From assembly GCF_040361255.1 (NCBI RefSeq), contig NZ_APNG01000001.1, positions 308,432 through 372,431 on the forward strand: 64,000 bases of DNA, read 5' to 3'. Made by a program: the position numbers and the translations under genes. Positions 52,993 through 62,474 of the stretch are shown here, in pieces. Source of the stretch: Salinisphaera sp040361255 (GTDB taxonomy: Bacteria; Pseudomonadota; Gammaproteobacteria; Nevskiales; Salinisphaeraceae). Below the pieces are notes generated by a model. That model searched no databases. It was given only the letters and a program-made list of their open reading frames with translations, and was not told the origin of the DNA. Within the stretch, counting starts at the first letter, position 1. Each line of letters opens with the position of its first letter.

Positions 52993-54104
52993 CGCCCGAG
53001 CAGGCGGCCGAGCGGACGCAGCTCTTCGATATGATCGAAGGTGACCTTGCAGACCACGAGCAACGGTACGGCCATGAGCATGCCGGCCACGCCCCACAGC
53101 CAGCCCCAGAAGAACAGCGCGAAGAACACCATCAACGGGCTCATTTCGAAACGCTGGCCATGCACGGCCGGGGTCACGAAATTACCCTCGAGCACGTTGA
53201 GCGCGAACACGGCGGCGGGTGCGGCCAGTACGTGCCCCAGGGTGTCGAAGGTGGCAAAGGAGGCCAGCGTAATCGCCGCCAGCGAGATTGCCGCGCCCGC
53301 ATAGGGGGCGAAATTGAGCACGCCCACGAGCACGCCCCAGAGCACCGGATCGGACAGGCCGAGCAGCCATAACACCAGCCCCGCACTGATGCCGAGCAGG
53401 GTGTTGATGACGGTGACGGTGAGCAGATAACGGCTTATATCACTTTGCAGATGCCGCACGATGCGTACCGCATTGCGCCGACTTCGCCCCGTTCGCGTCA
53501 TGATGAGCAATTTTCGGAACACGAAGCCACGCCCGCACAGCATGAAGTAGAGCATGATCAGGGTCATGAACAGAATGCCGCCGGACCATTGCAGATTGGT
53601 CACGATCTGGTCGCGCAGGCTCTGTTCGTTAATGCTGATGGTCTGGCCCTGATTGGCGGCCTTGCCGATCATCTTGGTGGCCGCTTCCTTGGTCTTCTCC
53701 GTGCTTTCGTTCATCTCCTGGATCTGCTGCTGAAGCTGCGTTGTCTTCTCGTCGAAGGAGGTGAACGCTTCCGGTGCGTGCTTGATCCAGTACTGCGCGG
53801 GCCCCATGAGCGTGTAGCAGCCGTAGATGACGATGGCCGCGAAGCTGCCGATCAGCAGCATGGCGCTGATCCAGCGCGGGATGTACCAACGCTGCATGCG
53901 CGTGACCAGCGGCCCGAGCAGCAGGTTGAAGATGAGCGCGAGGGCGACCGGAATGAAGATGAAACGCGCGAAATAGAGCGTATACAGGGTCAGCAGGACC
54001 AGAATCGCGGTCATGATGAACGAACGCACCTGAATCGGCCGCTCGAACAGACGCATCACGTCTTGGTCGGATGATTCCTGGTTGTCCTGATGCGTCTGGG
54101 CCAT
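52989..54104 (-). CDS. AI-2E family (PerM) membrane transporter
   Basis: A 371-residue protein with about eight helices in the AI-2E/PerM arrangement: a first pair of helices, a long amphipathic coiled segment with NEQSLRDQIVTNLQWSGGIL, then GVLVGVLNFAPYAGAAISL and GNFVTPAVHGQRFEMSPLMVFFALFFWG as signature. Members are assigned export or Na+/H+ antiport roles rather than quorum-signal import in many species. Start ATG 54104 with AGGAGA; a longer frame upstream has no ribosome site. Confidence 0.9.
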   Translation of the reverse strand: MAQTHQDNQESSDQDVMRLFERPIQVRSFIMTAILVLLTLYTLYFARFIFIPVALALIFNLLLGPLVTRMQRWYIPRWISAMLLIGSFAAIVIYGCYTLMGPAQYWIKHAPEAFTSFDEKTTQLQQQIQEMNESTEKTKEAATKMIGKAANQGQTISINEQSLRDQIVTNLQWSGGILFMTLIMLYFMLCGRGFVFRKLLIMTRTGRSRRNAVRIVRHLQSDISRYLLTVTVINTLLGISAGLVLWLLGLSDPVLWGVLVGVLNFAPYAGAAISLAAITLASFATFDTLGHVLAAPAAVFALNVLEGNFVTPAVHGQRFEMSPLMVFFALFFWGWLWGVAGMLMAVPLLVVCKVTFDHIEELRPLGRLLGR

Positions 54105-54277
54105 ACGATCTCCTATCGGCGCACCGCGTGCGAACTTCAACAGCGCGCCACGGTAGCGCGCGGCTCGCAGCGGCGCTATCCGTAACCGTGCGTAGCCGCG
54201 ATGCGCGCTACTGCCATGGTTATACTGCGAAATCGCTGGCCTGACACGCGCGTTCACCGACGAGCGCACCCAGGATC

Positions 54278-55696
54278 ATGACGCTCTATATCGACTACGC
54301 CGACGAAATCGAATCGCTGATCGCCAACGGTGCACTACCGGCCGGCGAGCGCCTGCCCTCGGTACGCGAAGTCAGCCGCCGGCGCCAGCTCAGCGTATCG
54401 ACCGTGTTACAGGCCTACCGACTGCTCGAGGCCCGTGGCCTGATCGATGCCCGGCCGCGGTCGGGCTATTACGTCAGCGACCATGGCCCACGCTATCCGC
54501 AACGCCCGATGCCAACACCGGTGGCGCCACCCGCCGAGGCCGTGGCCGTCGATCGCAGCCGGCTGATCCATGACGTGCTCCATGCCAGCCGTTCGCGCGC
54601 GTTGATCCCGCTGGGATCGGCCTTTCCGGACCCGCGGCTGTTTCCACTCGCGCGGCTGCGGCGGTCGGTCTATCGCGGCCTGCGCGATCTGGACGCGCAC
54701 CAGAGCGTCGAGGATCTCTCGCCGGGCAACGCCGAACTTCGGCGCCAGATCGCGATTCGCTATCACCTGGATGGCCAGGCGGTCGATCCCGAGGAAATCG
54801 TGATCACGCACGGCGCACTGGAAGCGCTCAATCTATGTCTGCAGGCGGTCACCCGCCCCGGCGATACCGTGCTCATCGAGTCGCCCACGTTCTACGGCGC
54901 GCTGCAATCGATCGAACGCCTGGGTCGGCGCGCGGTCGAGCTGCCCATCGACCGCGCCACCGGGCTCGATCTCGAACGCCTGCGCGACTGTATCCAGCAC
55001 CAGCGCCCGGCCGCCTGCTGGCTGATGCCGACGTTTCAGAACCCCACCGGCGCGCTGATGTCGGCTGCTGGTAAAAAAGCGCTGGTGGAACTGCTGGCCG
55101 AATACGACATCCCGCTGATCGAGGACGATGCCTACGCCGAGCTGTATTACAGCGGCCAACGCCCGCCGCCGGCACGCGCTTTCGATACCACTGGCCATGT
55201 CCTGCATTGCGGGACATTCTCCAAAAGCCTCGCGCCGGGGTATCGCATTGGCTGGGCGATGCCCGGCCGCCATGCGACAACCGTGCTGCGCTACAAGCTC
55301 GAAAGTACGCTGGCGGCGTCGTTGCCGGCCCAGGTCGGGCTGGCCCATTATCTGCAGGGCACGCACTACGACCACCATCTGGCGATGCTGCGTGCCGAGT
55401 TGTGCCGGCGCCGGGATCGACTCATCGAACAGTTGCAGGCCCAGCTGCCGGCCGATATCGAATTCACCCGCCCTGACGGCGGCTATGTGTTGTGGTTACG
55501 CCTGCCGGCCGGCATCGAGGCCACCGAACTCCACCGCCGCGCGCTGGCCGCGGGCGTGGCGATCGCGCCCGGCGTGCTGTTTTCCACCGGGCCGGCCTTC
55601 GACCAGCATATCCGCCTGAACTACGGCCACCCGAACACCGACGAACTGGCCGAAGGCATCGCCCGACTGGGCGAAGTGATCGCCCGCTGGGCCTAG
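54278..55696 (+). CDS. MocR-type GntR regulator with aminotransferase-like domain
   Basis: A 472-residue fusion: N-terminal GntR winged helix (residues 1-75, GERLPSVREVSRRRQLSVSTVLQAYRLLE), then a fold-type I PLP-dependent aminotransferase domain with the PLP-lysine region HCGTFSKSLAPGYRIGW and SPTFYGALQ. MocR regulators such as PdxR and GabR sense PLP or amino-acid-derived ligands. The target gene is not adjacent in an obvious way. Its end overlaps the DUF2970 gene end by four bases. Confidence 0.92.
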   Translation: MTLYIDYADEIESLIANGALPAGERLPSVREVSRRRQLSVSTVLQAYRLLEARGLIDARPRSGYYVSDHGPRYPQRPMPTPVAPPAEAVAVDRSRLIHDVLHASRSRALIPLGSAFPDPRLFPLARLRRSVYRGLRDLDAHQSVEDLSPGNAELRRQIAIRYHLDGQAVDPEEIVITHGALEALNLCLQAVTRPGDTVLIESPTFYGALQSIERLGRRAVELPIDRATGLDLERLRDCIQHQRPAACWLMPTFQNPTGALMSAAGKKALVELLAEYDIPLIEDDAYAELYYSGQRPPPARAFDTTGHVLHCGTFSKSLAPGYRIGWAMPGRHATTVLRYKLESTLAASLPAQVGLAHYLQGTHYDHHLAMLRAELCRRRDRLIEQLQAQLPADIEFTRPDGGYVLWLRLPAGIEATELHRRALAAGVAIAPGVLFSTGPAFDQHIRLNYGHPNTDELAEGIARLGEVIARWA

Positions 55697-55938
55697 CCCA
55701 GATAGGCCAGCGTCAGATGCACGGCGGCATAGAACAGCAGCACGACCGCGCCGGTCATCAACAGTGCACACACAATGAAATGCATGGGCCGGCCATGATT
55801 GAAATCGCGCCGGCGCGCACGCGAGCTCTGCACGCCGAAGAATGCGGCGGCCACGCTGAACACCACCTGCCACCAGCGCGGTGCGTGCTGGCCAGCCGGG
55901 CATTCATCCGCCGATGAACAACGATCGGTCGATTTCAT
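55693..55938 (-). CDS. DUF2970 small membrane protein
   Basis: An 81-residue protein with a hydrophobic N-terminal half and a C-terminal helix: WWQVVFSVAAAFFGVQSSRARRRDF and RPMHFIVCALLMTGAVVLL match DUF2970. Function unknown. Start ATG 55938 (MKSTDR); upstream in-frame sequence is unlike the family. It is convergent with the MocR gene and shares a CTAG at their stops. Confidence 0.72.
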   Translation of the reverse strand: MKSTDRCSSADECPAGQHAPRWWQVVFSVAAAFFGVQSSRARRRDFNHGRPMHFIVCALLMTGAVVLLFYAAVHLTLAYLG

Positions 55939-56157
55939 AACGTATTTCGACTCACGCAGGAACCTGACTTTCATTGTCCAGCGCAAGCGCCGCGCCACCA
56001 GCCACAGTTTTGACGCTTTTTGCATAACAAAACGCCGGCGACCCAACTGTTATGGGTTTTGGTGACCTACTGTGGCTTGGTCGTGGGCGCGTCTACACCG
56101 ATAATGGCGCACAAACGCGGCCAACGTGCCGCCTACCGACGCGAGGATGTGGCCACG

Positions 56158-56877
56158 GTGTCCGTTATTCGGCTGTTTTTTATTGGCGCTTTGCTGGTTT
56201 CGGCGTTAGCCGCCAGCACCGGCGCGTTCGCGCATGGCGCCACCGCCTCGGGCGACGCGATGGCCGATCGGGTGGAAGCCTGTACCGCCTGTCATGGCCC
56301 TCAGGGCCTTGAGCTGGAAGACGGTTACATCCCCCGTATTCACGGCAAGCCGGCCGGCTATCTCTACAACCAGCTGGTCAATTATCAGGACTACCGCCGC
56401 CGCAACCGCAGCATGAACCACATGGTGGCGCATCTGTCGCACGAATATCTGTACGAGATCGCGGATTATTTCGCCGATCAGCATGTGCCCTATCCCGCCC
56501 CGGCCGCGGCGCCGAGCGATGCACTGGCACGCCGCGGCGAACAGCTGGTGCACGAAGGCGACGAAAAAGCCGGCGTGCCGGCCTGTGCTGCCTGCCACGG
56601 CCAGCGCCTGACCGGCGTCGAGCCGAACACCCCCGCGCTGATCGGCCTGCCGCGTCAATACATCATGGCCCAGCTCGGCGCCTGGCAGGTGGGCACGCGC
56701 CATGCGGCCGCGCCGGATTGCATGGCCAGGATCACCCAACGTCTCGACGGCCGCGATGTGGAAGCGGTGGCAGCCTGGCTGGCCGCGCAGCCCATTCCGT
56801 CGGACACGCGCGCGCTGGAAAGCGCCGTCGTCGATCCGCCGCTGGAATGCGGCAGCGTCCCTGCGCCGGAGTCCTAG
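56158..56877 (+). CDS. Dihaem cytochrome c
   Basis: A 239-residue secreted protein with two c-haem motifs, CTACH and CAACH, each in a compact cytochrome c domain (first about residues 40-125, second about 140-225), the layout of cytochrome c4-type proteins. GTG at 56158 begins a signal peptide (RLFFIGALLVSALAAS); longer in-frame starts exist (an ATG at 56104). The gene is followed after three bases by a trihaem cytochrome c gene, so they form a two-gene electron-transfer unit. No oxidase or dehydrogenase is adjacent. Confidence 0.85.
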   Translation: MSVIRLFFIGALLVSALAASTGAFAHGATASGDAMADRVEACTACHGPQGLELEDGYIPRIHGKPAGYLYNQLVNYQDYRRRNRSMNHMVAHLSHEYLYEIADYFADQHVPYPAPAAAPSDALARRGEQLVHEGDEKAGVPACAACHGQRLTGVEPNTPALIGLPRQYIMAQLGAWQVGTRHAAAPDCMARITQRLDGRDVEAVAAWLAAQPIPSDTRALESAVVDPPLECGSVPAPES

Positions 56878-56880
56878 ATC

Positions 56881-58089
56881 GTGTTTCGCAATCGTATTTT
56901 CGTGCTGGCCGCGCTCGTCATCACACTTGTGGCCAACGCGGCGAGCGCAGCCGATCAGGCCACGCTCGAACGCGGCGAATATCTGACCCGCCTGGGTAAC
57001 TGTGCCGGCTGTCATACCGCGCCGGGAGGCGACGACTTCGCGGGCGGTCTGGCGCTGGCCAGCGATTACGGCACCTTCGTCACGCCCAATATCACCCCCG
57101 ATACGACCACCGGTATCGGCGACTGGAGTGCCGACAACTTCTACAACGCCCTGCATAACGGCGAGCGCGCCGACGGCTCGCCCATGTATCCGGCCTGCCC
57201 GTACCCGAACTACACGCACGTGCCGCGCGCGGATATCGACGCGATCTACGCCTATCTACAAAGCGTGCCCGCAATCGAGCAGCGCCAGGCCGATCACGAA
57301 CTGGGCTTTCCCTATCGCTATCGCAGCCTGCTCAATGTCTGGCAGATGCTGTATTTCGATGCCGGCGAAATCGCAGCCGACCCGGAGCAAAGCGATGACT
57401 GGAACCGGGGCCGCGAACTCGTGGCCGGGCTGGGCCATTGCGATGCCTGCCATCGCGCGCGGGCGACCCTGGGCGCGACCGACGACGACCCCGACGCGCC
57501 CGGCGCGTTGATTCATGGCTGGTACGCGCCGCCACTGGCCGACCCGGAACAGGCCGGGCTGCAACAACTGGATCTAGCCGAGGCCGCCGCGTTTCTGCAA
57601 AGTGGCAAACGCGAACATGCCGCGATGATGGGGCCGATGGCGGATGTGGTCTTCGAAAGCCTGCAATACATGCACGACGACGATGCCCGCGCGATGGCGA
57701 CCTATCTGAAATCGATTCCGCCGGTCTCGGTGGATTCGCCGCTGCGCCTGATTCGCATGAGCGACAACGGCCGCCGCGAGGCCATGGCCGAGGGCAAGGC
57801 CATCTATGGCGACCGCTGTGCAGGCTGTCACGGCGACAACGGCGAAGGCCGCCACGGCGCCCCAGCGCTGGCTGGCAATCGCGTGGTGACGATGGACAAC
57901 CCCATCAACGCCGCCAACATGATCCGCCAGGGCGGTTTTGCTGCCGCTACCGAGGGCAATCCACGCCCGCACGGCATGCCGCCGTTCTACGATCTGGACG
58001 GGCGCGATCTGGCCGCGGTCATGACCTATATCCGCGGCAGCTGGGGCAACGACGCAGCACCGGTGACCGCGACCAATCTCGAGCGCTGA
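56881..58089 (+). CDS. Trihaem cytochrome c (alcohol/aldehyde dehydrogenase cytochrome-like)
   Basis: A 402-residue secreted protein with three CxxCH motifs (CAGCH, CDACH, CAGCH), about 30, 190 and 315 residues in, giving three cytochrome c domains, preceded by a signal peptide ending ANAASAA. The plan resembles the cytochrome c subunit of membrane alcohol, gluconate or isoquinoline dehydrogenases, whose catalytic partner is absent here. Start GTG 56881, immediately after the dihaem cytochrome stop. Together they may connect a periplasmic dehydrogenase elsewhere to the respiratory chain. Confidence 0.88.
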   Translation: MFRNRIFVLAALVITLVANAASAADQATLERGEYLTRLGNCAGCHTAPGGDDFAGGLALASDYGTFVTPNITPDTTTGIGDWSADNFYNALHNGERADGSPMYPACPYPNYTHVPRADIDAIYAYLQSVPAIEQRQADHELGFPYRYRSLLNVWQMLYFDAGEIAADPEQSDDWNRGRELVAGLGHCDACHRARATLGATDDDPDAPGALIHGWYAPPLADPEQAGLQQLDLAEAAAFLQSGKREHAAMMGPMADVVFESLQYMHDDDARAMATYLKSIPPVSVDSPLRLIRMSDNGRREAMAEGKAIYGDRCAGCHGDNGEGRHGAPALAGNRVVTMDNPINAANMIRQGGFAAATEGNPRPHGMPPFYDLDGRDLAAVMTYIRGSWGNDAAPVTATNLER

Positions 58090-58171
58090 ACGCGCCCCGG
58101 CCGGCGGACTGCGATCAAGCGCACGCGCCAACCGCAGATGATATAACATAGCGCTTTTTTGAGAAGCGCTC

Positions 58172-59362
58172 ATGAATCAATCGGTTGGCGCGACGGCGGC
58201 CGCGCCGTTCGATACCCCGGCACGCACAGCCGTGCGTTCGCGTATTCAGTCCATCGACGCCCTGCGCGGGCTGGTGATGCTGCTCATGCTGGTCGACCAC
58301 GCCCGCGAGTTCTTCTTTTTGCATGCGCAGGTGTCGGACCCGATGAACGTCGACGAGGTCACGCCGGCGCTTTATTTCTCGCGCCTGGCGGCGCATCTGT
58401 GCGCGCCGGTGTTCGTGGCGCTCACCGGCCTGTCGGCCTGGCTGTACGGCGCCCAGCGCAGCCGGGCCGACGTGAGCGCGTTCTTGTTCAAGCGCGGGCT
58501 GTTTCTGGTGGTGCTGGAACTCACCCTGGTGAACTTCGCCTGGACGTTCTCCCTGCCCCCGGAAAAACTCTATCTGCAGGTGATCTGGGCCATCGGCTTG
58601 AGCATGATTGCGCTGGCTGCGCTCGTGCACCTGCCGCGCGGCGTGCTCGCCACCCTCGGCGCCGTCATCGTCCTGGGTCATAACCTGCTCGACCCTATTG
58701 CCTTCGCGCCTGAGGATTTCGGCTACGTTGCCTGGACGATCCTGCACGATCGCGGCCTGATCGATCTACCGCTAGGCATCGCCGCCCAGACCTCCTATCC
58801 GCTGCTGCCCTGGATCGGTGTAATCGCGCTGGGGTACAGCGTGGGGCCATGGTTCGCCAGGGACCGCGACCCGAACACACGCGCGCGTCTGCTCTATGGC
58901 ACGGGCCTGGCGCTGCTGGCGGCGTTCGCGGTGCTGCGCGTTATCAACGGCTACGGCGAACCCGTGCCCTGGCAGGCGGGCGATGCAGGGCTGCGCACGG
59001 CGATGTCGTTCTTCAACCTCACCAAGTATCCGCCCTCGGCGGATTTCGTGCTGTTCACGCTGGGCATCGGCACGCTGTTACTGGCCACGCTCGAACGCGT
59101 ACCCGCCGGCGCGGCACGCATGTTGGCCGTATTCGGCGGCGCGCCGCTGTTCTTCTACTTGCTGCATCTGTACGTGCTGCATCTGCTCAACCTCGGCGCG
59201 CTAGCCTACTTTGGTGCCAACCAGGGGAGTCTGTTCAGCGTGGCAAACATGGGCTATGTGTGGCTGATCGCCGTGCTGCTCGCGCCGCCGCTGGGGCTGG
59301 CCTGTGCCTGGTTCGGCCAGCTCAAACGGCGCTCGCCGCAGCCATGGATGCGTTATCTATAG
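58172..59362 (+). CDS. DUF1624/HGSNAT-like acyltransferase membrane protein
   Basis: A 396-residue protein with about ten helices. The opening SIDALRGLVMLLMLVDHAREFFF carries the DxxRG and DH motif of the DUF1624/heparan-alpha-glucosaminide N-acetyltransferase group, related to acyltransferase-3 proteins that acylate surface polysaccharides or lipids. The substrate is not readable. It lies behind the cytochrome pair and ends near a strong terminator shared with leuA. Confidence 0.88.
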   Translation: MNQSVGATAAAPFDTPARTAVRSRIQSIDALRGLVMLLMLVDHAREFFFLHAQVSDPMNVDEVTPALYFSRLAAHLCAPVFVALTGLSAWLYGAQRSRADVSAFLFKRGLFLVVLELTLVNFAWTFSLPPEKLYLQVIWAIGLSMIALAALVHLPRGVLATLGAVIVLGHNLLDPIAFAPEDFGYVAWTILHDRGLIDLPLGIAAQTSYPLLPWIGVIALGYSVGPWFARDRDPNTRARLLYGTGLALLAAFAVLRVINGYGEPVPWQAGDAGLRTAMSFFNLTKYPPSADFVLFTLGIGTLLLATLERVPAGAARMLAVFGGAPLFFYLLHLYVLHLLNLGALAYFGANQGSLFSVANMGYVWLIAVLLAPPLGLACAWFGQLKRRSPQPWMRYL

Positions 59363-59365
59363 ACG

Positions 59366-59405
59366 CGAAAAAGCCGCCACAGGCAATCGGCCCGTGGCGG
59401 CTTTA
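59366..59405 (-). terminator. Intrinsic terminator of leuA, bidirectional
   Basis: Perfect 10-bp stem (AAGCCGCCAC 59371-59380, GTGGCGGCTT 59394-59403). Read on the minus strand it ends GTGGCGGCTTTTTTCGC, a canonical terminator for leuA; on the plus strand it also follows the acyltransferase gene but with a shorter T-run. Confidence 0.88.
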
Positions 59406-59440
59406 TAACGCGCACTCATAAGATGCGGTCCTGGCTGGCC

Positions 59441-61135
59441 CTAGCTGGCTAGCGCCGTCAGCCCACCACGCTGGCCGGTTTCATCTTCCTCACGCGAGAG
59501 ATTGAGCGCGGCAATAATTGCCTTGAGCGCGGCACTCACCGTATCGCTATCCTCGGCGACCGCGGGGATACGCAGCGTATCCTTGCGCAGCTGCACAAAG
59601 GCGATGGCATCGGCATCACTGCCGGCCGACAGCGCATGCTCGGAATAATCCGCCACCGCGATCTCTTCGCCGGTATGGCCATGCCAGGCATCGATAAAGG
59701 CCGACAGCGGGCCATTGCCGTGGCCCTGTAGCTCGATACGCTGGTGCCCGTCGGAGAGCGTGACGTTCAGGGTCTGGCCATCCTCGCCGCGACGCAGACC
59801 GTAGTCCACCAGCGCCAACGGGGCCTGGCGCGAGAAATGCTCGAACAGCAGTTCGCGAATCCGGCCGCTGGACAGCTCGCCGGAGACGCGCTCGCTTTCG
59901 GCCTGCACATGCGGAGCCAGCGACAGCATCATCCAGCGTGGCAGGTTGATGCCGAAATCGCGCTCCAGCAAAAACGCCATGCCGCCCTTGCCGGACTGGC
60001 TGTTAACCCGGATCACGGCCTGATAATCGCGACCGATATCGCGCGGATCGATCGGCAGATAGGCCACCTGCCAGTGTTCGTCCTCGCCCTGCTTACGCAA
60101 GGATTTACGGATGGCGTCCTGATGGCTGCCGGAGAAGGCGGTATAGACCAGCTCGCCCACCCAGGGGTGGCGCGGGTGCAGGGGAATCCCCGTGCATTCG
60201 TGCACCACGCGGATGATCTCGTCCGGATCGGACAGGTCCAGACCCGGGTCGATGCCCTGACCGTAGAGATTCATCGCCAGGATCACGATATCCATATTGC
60301 CGGTGCGCTCGCCGTTGCCCAGCAGCGTGCCTTCCACGCGCTCCGCACCCGCCAGCATGGCCAGCTCCGCCGCAGCCACCGCGCCGCCGCGATCGTTATG
60401 CGTATGCACGGACACGATCACGCTGTCGCGATTCCTGATGTTCTGGCAGAAATACTCGATCTGGTCGGCATGATGATGCGGACCGGCCAGCTCCACCGTA
60501 TTGGGCAGGTTGAAGATGATCTTGTCGTCGGGCGTGGGCTGCCAGACGTCCATGACCGCTTCGCAGATCTGTACCGAGAACTCGACCTCGGTGGAGGAAA
60601 AGCTCTCCGGCGAATATTCCAGGCGCCAGTGCACGCCGGGACGTTTCTGCGCGTTTTCCTTGACTCGCTGGGTGCCCTTGACGGCGATATCAATAATGCC
60701 GTCCTCGTCCATCTCGAACACGCGCTCGCGCTGCACCGTGGAGGTGGAGTTGTAGAGATGGATGATCGCCTTGTCCACGCCTTCCAGCGCTTCGAAGGTG
60801 CGGTCGATCAGGTGATCGCGCGACTGGGTGAGCGCGGCGATGGTCACATCGTCCGGAATCTGGTCTTCATCGATCAACCAGCGCACGAAGTCGTAGTCCG
60901 GCTGGCTGGCCGAGGGAAAGCCGACCATGATCTCCTTGATGCCGACATCGACCAGCAGCTTCCAGAGCCGCTGTTTCTGTTCGACCGTCATCGGCTCGAG
61001 CAGGGCCTGATTGCCATCACGCAGGTCTTCGCTCACCCAGATGGGGGCTTTTTCCAGATCGCGATCAGGCCAGGTGCGGTTGAAGGCCGGCACGCGGGGC
61101 GCTGCGCGATATTTGCGGTGGTCGAAACGGCTCAT
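59441..61135 (-). CDS. leuA: 2-isopropylmalate synthase
   Basis: A 564-residue LeuA of the longer (TIGR00970) class: catalytic DLRDGNQALLEPM near residue 38, the metal site HTHNDRGGA, VEGTLLGNGERTGNMD, and a C-terminal allosteric domain for leucine feedback. It condenses acetyl-CoA with 3-methyl-2-oxobutanoate, committing carbon to leucine. GAGGA precedes the ATG. The neighbouring divergent Lrp/AsnC regulator may control it. No leuBCD in the window. Confidence 0.95.
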   Translation of the reverse strand: MSRFDHRKYRAAPRVPAFNRTWPDRDLEKAPIWVSEDLRDGNQALLEPMTVEQKQRLWKLLVDVGIKEIMVGFPSASQPDYDFVRWLIDEDQIPDDVTIAALTQSRDHLIDRTFEALEGVDKAIIHLYNSTSTVQRERVFEMDEDGIIDIAVKGTQRVKENAQKRPGVHWRLEYSPESFSSTEVEFSVQICEAVMDVWQPTPDDKIIFNLPNTVELAGPHHHADQIEYFCQNIRNRDSVIVSVHTHNDRGGAVAAAELAMLAGAERVEGTLLGNGERTGNMDIVILAMNLYGQGIDPGLDLSDPDEIIRVVHECTGIPLHPRHPWVGELVYTAFSGSHQDAIRKSLRKQGEDEHWQVAYLPIDPRDIGRDYQAVIRVNSQSGKGGMAFLLERDFGINLPRWMMLSLAPHVQAESERVSGELSSGRIRELLFEHFSRQAPLALVDYGLRRGEDGQTLNVTLSDGHQRIELQGHGNGPLSAFIDAWHGHTGEEIAVADYSEHALSAGSDADAIAFVQLRKDTLRIPAVAEDSDTVSAALKAIIAALNLSREEDETGQRGGLTALAS

Positions 61136-61303
61136 GATCTGTCCTCGGCTGATCGCATGTCTGGGCAGCCGCGCTCGCGCAACTGCCGGGCTATTAGTTT
61201 AACGCCTACGCTACGGCACACGATTGCCAAAACCCGCTAATCCTCGCGCGATACGCAATTTCCTGCTAATAATTCTCACAATAACGTCACCGAATTGCGC
61301 ACC

Positions 61304-61789
61304 ATGAAAAACCGCAGCGAATACGTGGAGCTGGATCGCTTCGATCGCCAGATCGTCGAACTGCTCCAGGCCGACGGACGGATCAGCAATCAGGACCTGG
61401 CCGAGGCGGTGAATCTGTCGCCCTCGCCGTGTCTGCGTCGGGTACGCGCGCTCGAACAGGCCGGCATCATTACCGGCTATCACGCCCGCGTGAACGACCG
61501 CGCGCTTGGCTACGGTCTGACCGCGTTGCTGCTGATTTCCATGGACAAGCACACACCGGAACGCTTCGAACATTTCGAGGCCCGGGTCGCGGCCCTGCCG
61601 CAGGTGCAGGAATGCCTGTTGATCACCGGCCAGGAAGCCGACTACCAGCTACGCATCGCGGTGACCGATATGGACGACTACCAGCGCCTGTTGCTGGAAC
61701 ACATCACCCGTATCGAGGGTGTATCCGGCGTGCATTCGAGCTTCGTGCTGCGGCGTGTTTTGCACGATCGTGTGTTGCCGCCGCGTTAG
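61304..61789 (+). CDS. Lrp/AsnC-family regulator
   Basis: A 161-residue Lrp-type protein: helix-turn-helix DRQIVELLQADGRISNQDLAEAVNLSPSPCLRRV, then the RAM domain with ECLLITGQEADYQLRIAV. It is divergent from leuA across 168 bases, which suggests leucine-responsive control of leuA. Start ATG 61304; a TTG nine bases upstream is in frame. It is a second Lrp paralogue in the window, different from the one beside the E1 genes. Confidence 0.9.
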   Translation: MKNRSEYVELDRFDRQIVELLQADGRISNQDLAEAVNLSPSPCLRRVRALEQAGIITGYHARVNDRALGYGLTALLLISMDKHTPERFEHFEARVAALPQVQECLLITGQEADYQLRIAVTDMDDYQRLLLEHITRIEGVSGVHSSFVLRRVLHDRVLPPR

Positions 61790-61890
61790 GGCCTGGTTCT
61801 TACCGCCGCCAATCGCCTATATTCGCTATTCAGTCGGCGTACGGCGATACAGGCGCATCGTCGCGTCGACCTATCAACCCGGAGTACCGT

Positions 61891-62034
61891 ATGACTCGAT
61901 CCACACTCGCTGGCCTGCTGGCCCTGACCGTGTTCTCGATGGGCTTGCTCGCGGCCTGTACCAATACGCTGCACGGTGCGGGCGAAGATATTGAAAAAGC
62001 CGGCCAGGAAGTCCAGAAGAAAACCGACGACTGA
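61891..62034 (+). CDS. Entericidin-type small lipoprotein
   Basis: A 47-residue lipoprotein: hydrophobic signal peptide with lipobox LLAAC (Cys23) followed by TNTLHGAGEDIEKAGQEVQKK, the entericidin A/B pattern. Entericidins form a toxin/antidote-like pair in enterobacteria and are stationary-phase envelope lipoproteins elsewhere. Only one copy is seen here. GGAG lies before the ATG. Confidence 0.85.
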   Translation: MTRSTLAGLLALTVFSMGLLAACTNTLHGAGEDIEKAGQEVQKKTDD

Positions 62035-62165
62035 CCGCGCGGCCGCCCGGCCCCTACAGGTGCACGTCGGCGTGTGCCGGCGTGCACGCTGGCCCCATGC
62101 TGCGTGATTGATGCGTATTACCGGTACACTGGCCGACTGCAACCGCTTTTGAATCAACCGGCGCC

Positions 62166-62465
62166 ATGCGCATGGATAGCGACAATATCTTTCACTGGAT
62201 CGGCGAAAAGCTCGGCGCCGCCATTCGTTTCATCGTTGATGCCCTGGCCTGGCTGTTCGACAACCTCTACGGCGCGATCGACAGCTTCGTACGCGGGCTA
62301 ACCGGCGCGCTGGGCATCAATGCCTCGATCTTCAGCCTGCTGATCCTGGTCATCGGACTGGCCATGCTCTATGCCGCCGTACGCGCGCTCATGCGCCGTG
62401 CCGTGGTCGCCACGGTGCTATGGACCGTGTTCGGGGTAATCGTGCTGAGCTGGCTTATTCACTAG
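62166..62465 (+). CDS. Small membrane protein of unknown function
   Basis: A 99-residue protein with a hydrophilic start, then helices at about 18-35 and a strongly hydrophobic C-terminal half (about 52-98, two helices). I do not recognise the family. The start is ATG 62166 or ATG 62172; the ribosome site is weak. It is convergent with the diguanylate cyclase gene nine bases away. Confidence 0.55.
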   Translation: MRMDSDNIFHWIGEKLGAAIRFIVDALAWLFDNLYGAIDSFVRGLTGALGINASIFSLLILVIGLAMLYAAVRALMRRAVVATVLWTVFGVIVLSWLIH

Positions 62466-62474
62466 ACCGGCTCA

